DNA of 64,000 nt from Caulobacter vibrioides (lineage in GTDB: Bacteria; Pseudomonadota; Alphaproteobacteria; Caulobacterales; Caulobacteraceae), in NCBI GenBank assembly GCA_001449105.1, contig LNIY01000095.1, forward strand, positions 1 to 64,000, in the 5' to 3' direction. Each line of letters starts with the position of its first letter. The stretch's first letter is position 1. This document shows positions 63,425 through 64,000 of the stretch, in pieces. Made by a program: the position numbers and the translations under genes. Under the pieces are notes generated by a model. The model was not told where the DNA came from. It ran no database searches and worked only from the letters and a program-made list of their open reading frames with translations.

Positions 63425-64000
<576 letters not shown>

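Overview
The window looks like chromosome of a high-GC alphaproteobacterium, most likely Caulobacterales (Caulobacter or a close relative). Supporting signs are strongly G/C-biased third codon positions, TTGCRCT-type promoters in front of both tRNA genes, the order guaB - MAPEG - rsmB-like - guaA, a ferredoxin-style assimilatory sulfite reductase operon (cobA/cysG - DUF2849 - cysI - DUF934 - cysH), and typical genes such as a TonB-dependent receptor, ParDE and HspQ. The genus is an inference; no 16S gene is present.

Layout. 1-5.6 kb (minus): a tightly overlapping acyl-CoA operon with a PuuE-like deacetylase, CitE-type lyase, MaoC hydratase, acyl-CoA dehydrogenase and two CaiB-type CoA transferases, the last cut by the window edge. 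It resembles C5-dicarboxylate (itaconate/mesaconate-type) degradation. 5.7-8.0 kb: divergent HapK-like protein, SDR and zinc-free MDR reductase. 8.2-13.9 kb: MFS symporter, a duplicated tRNA-Lys(CTT), Hpt protein, AraC regulator with a siderophore-interacting-type flavoprotein, chorismate mutase, LysR regulator. 14.1-18.2 kb: sulfate assimilation operon. 18.2-22.2 kb: a four-gene membrane glycosyltransferase / HEAT / YaiO barrel / receiver cluster, probably exopolysaccharide-related. 22.4-35.5 kb: mostly housekeeping genes (3D-domain protein, GST, S1/P1 nuclease, NUDIX, TlyA, PhhA, HspQ, Ppx, RlmE, ParDE, GuaB, RsmB-like, GuaA).

35.5-44.8 kb: an accessory cassette directly downstream of guaA, whose 3' end is a known genomic-island hotspot. 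Four minus-strand genes encode an alpha/beta-hydrolase-CHAT protease fusion, a trypsin-like protease with a C-terminal STAND-like region, a MoxR AAA+ ATPase, and a three-pass membrane protein joining a degenerate vWA-like domain to a periplasmic OmpA domain. This is a strong candidate for a MoxR-centred conflict/defence system with two protease effectors.

45.3-46.9 kb: an ABC-F ATPase preceded by a possible 30-codon leader peptide. 46.9-60.8 kb: a second accessory block of six minus-strand genes: ComEC-like metallo-hydrolase, an unrecognised 455-residue protein, a 2,914-residue beta-rich protein, a PLL-like beta-propeller lectin, and a pair resembling phage Rz/Rz1 spanins. The large proteins have no evident signal peptide and share a helical repeat; I infer a surface-acting or lysis-released device of unknown type. 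61.2-64 kb: a TonB-dependent receptor and the start of a winged-helix/NTPase regulator that leaves the window.
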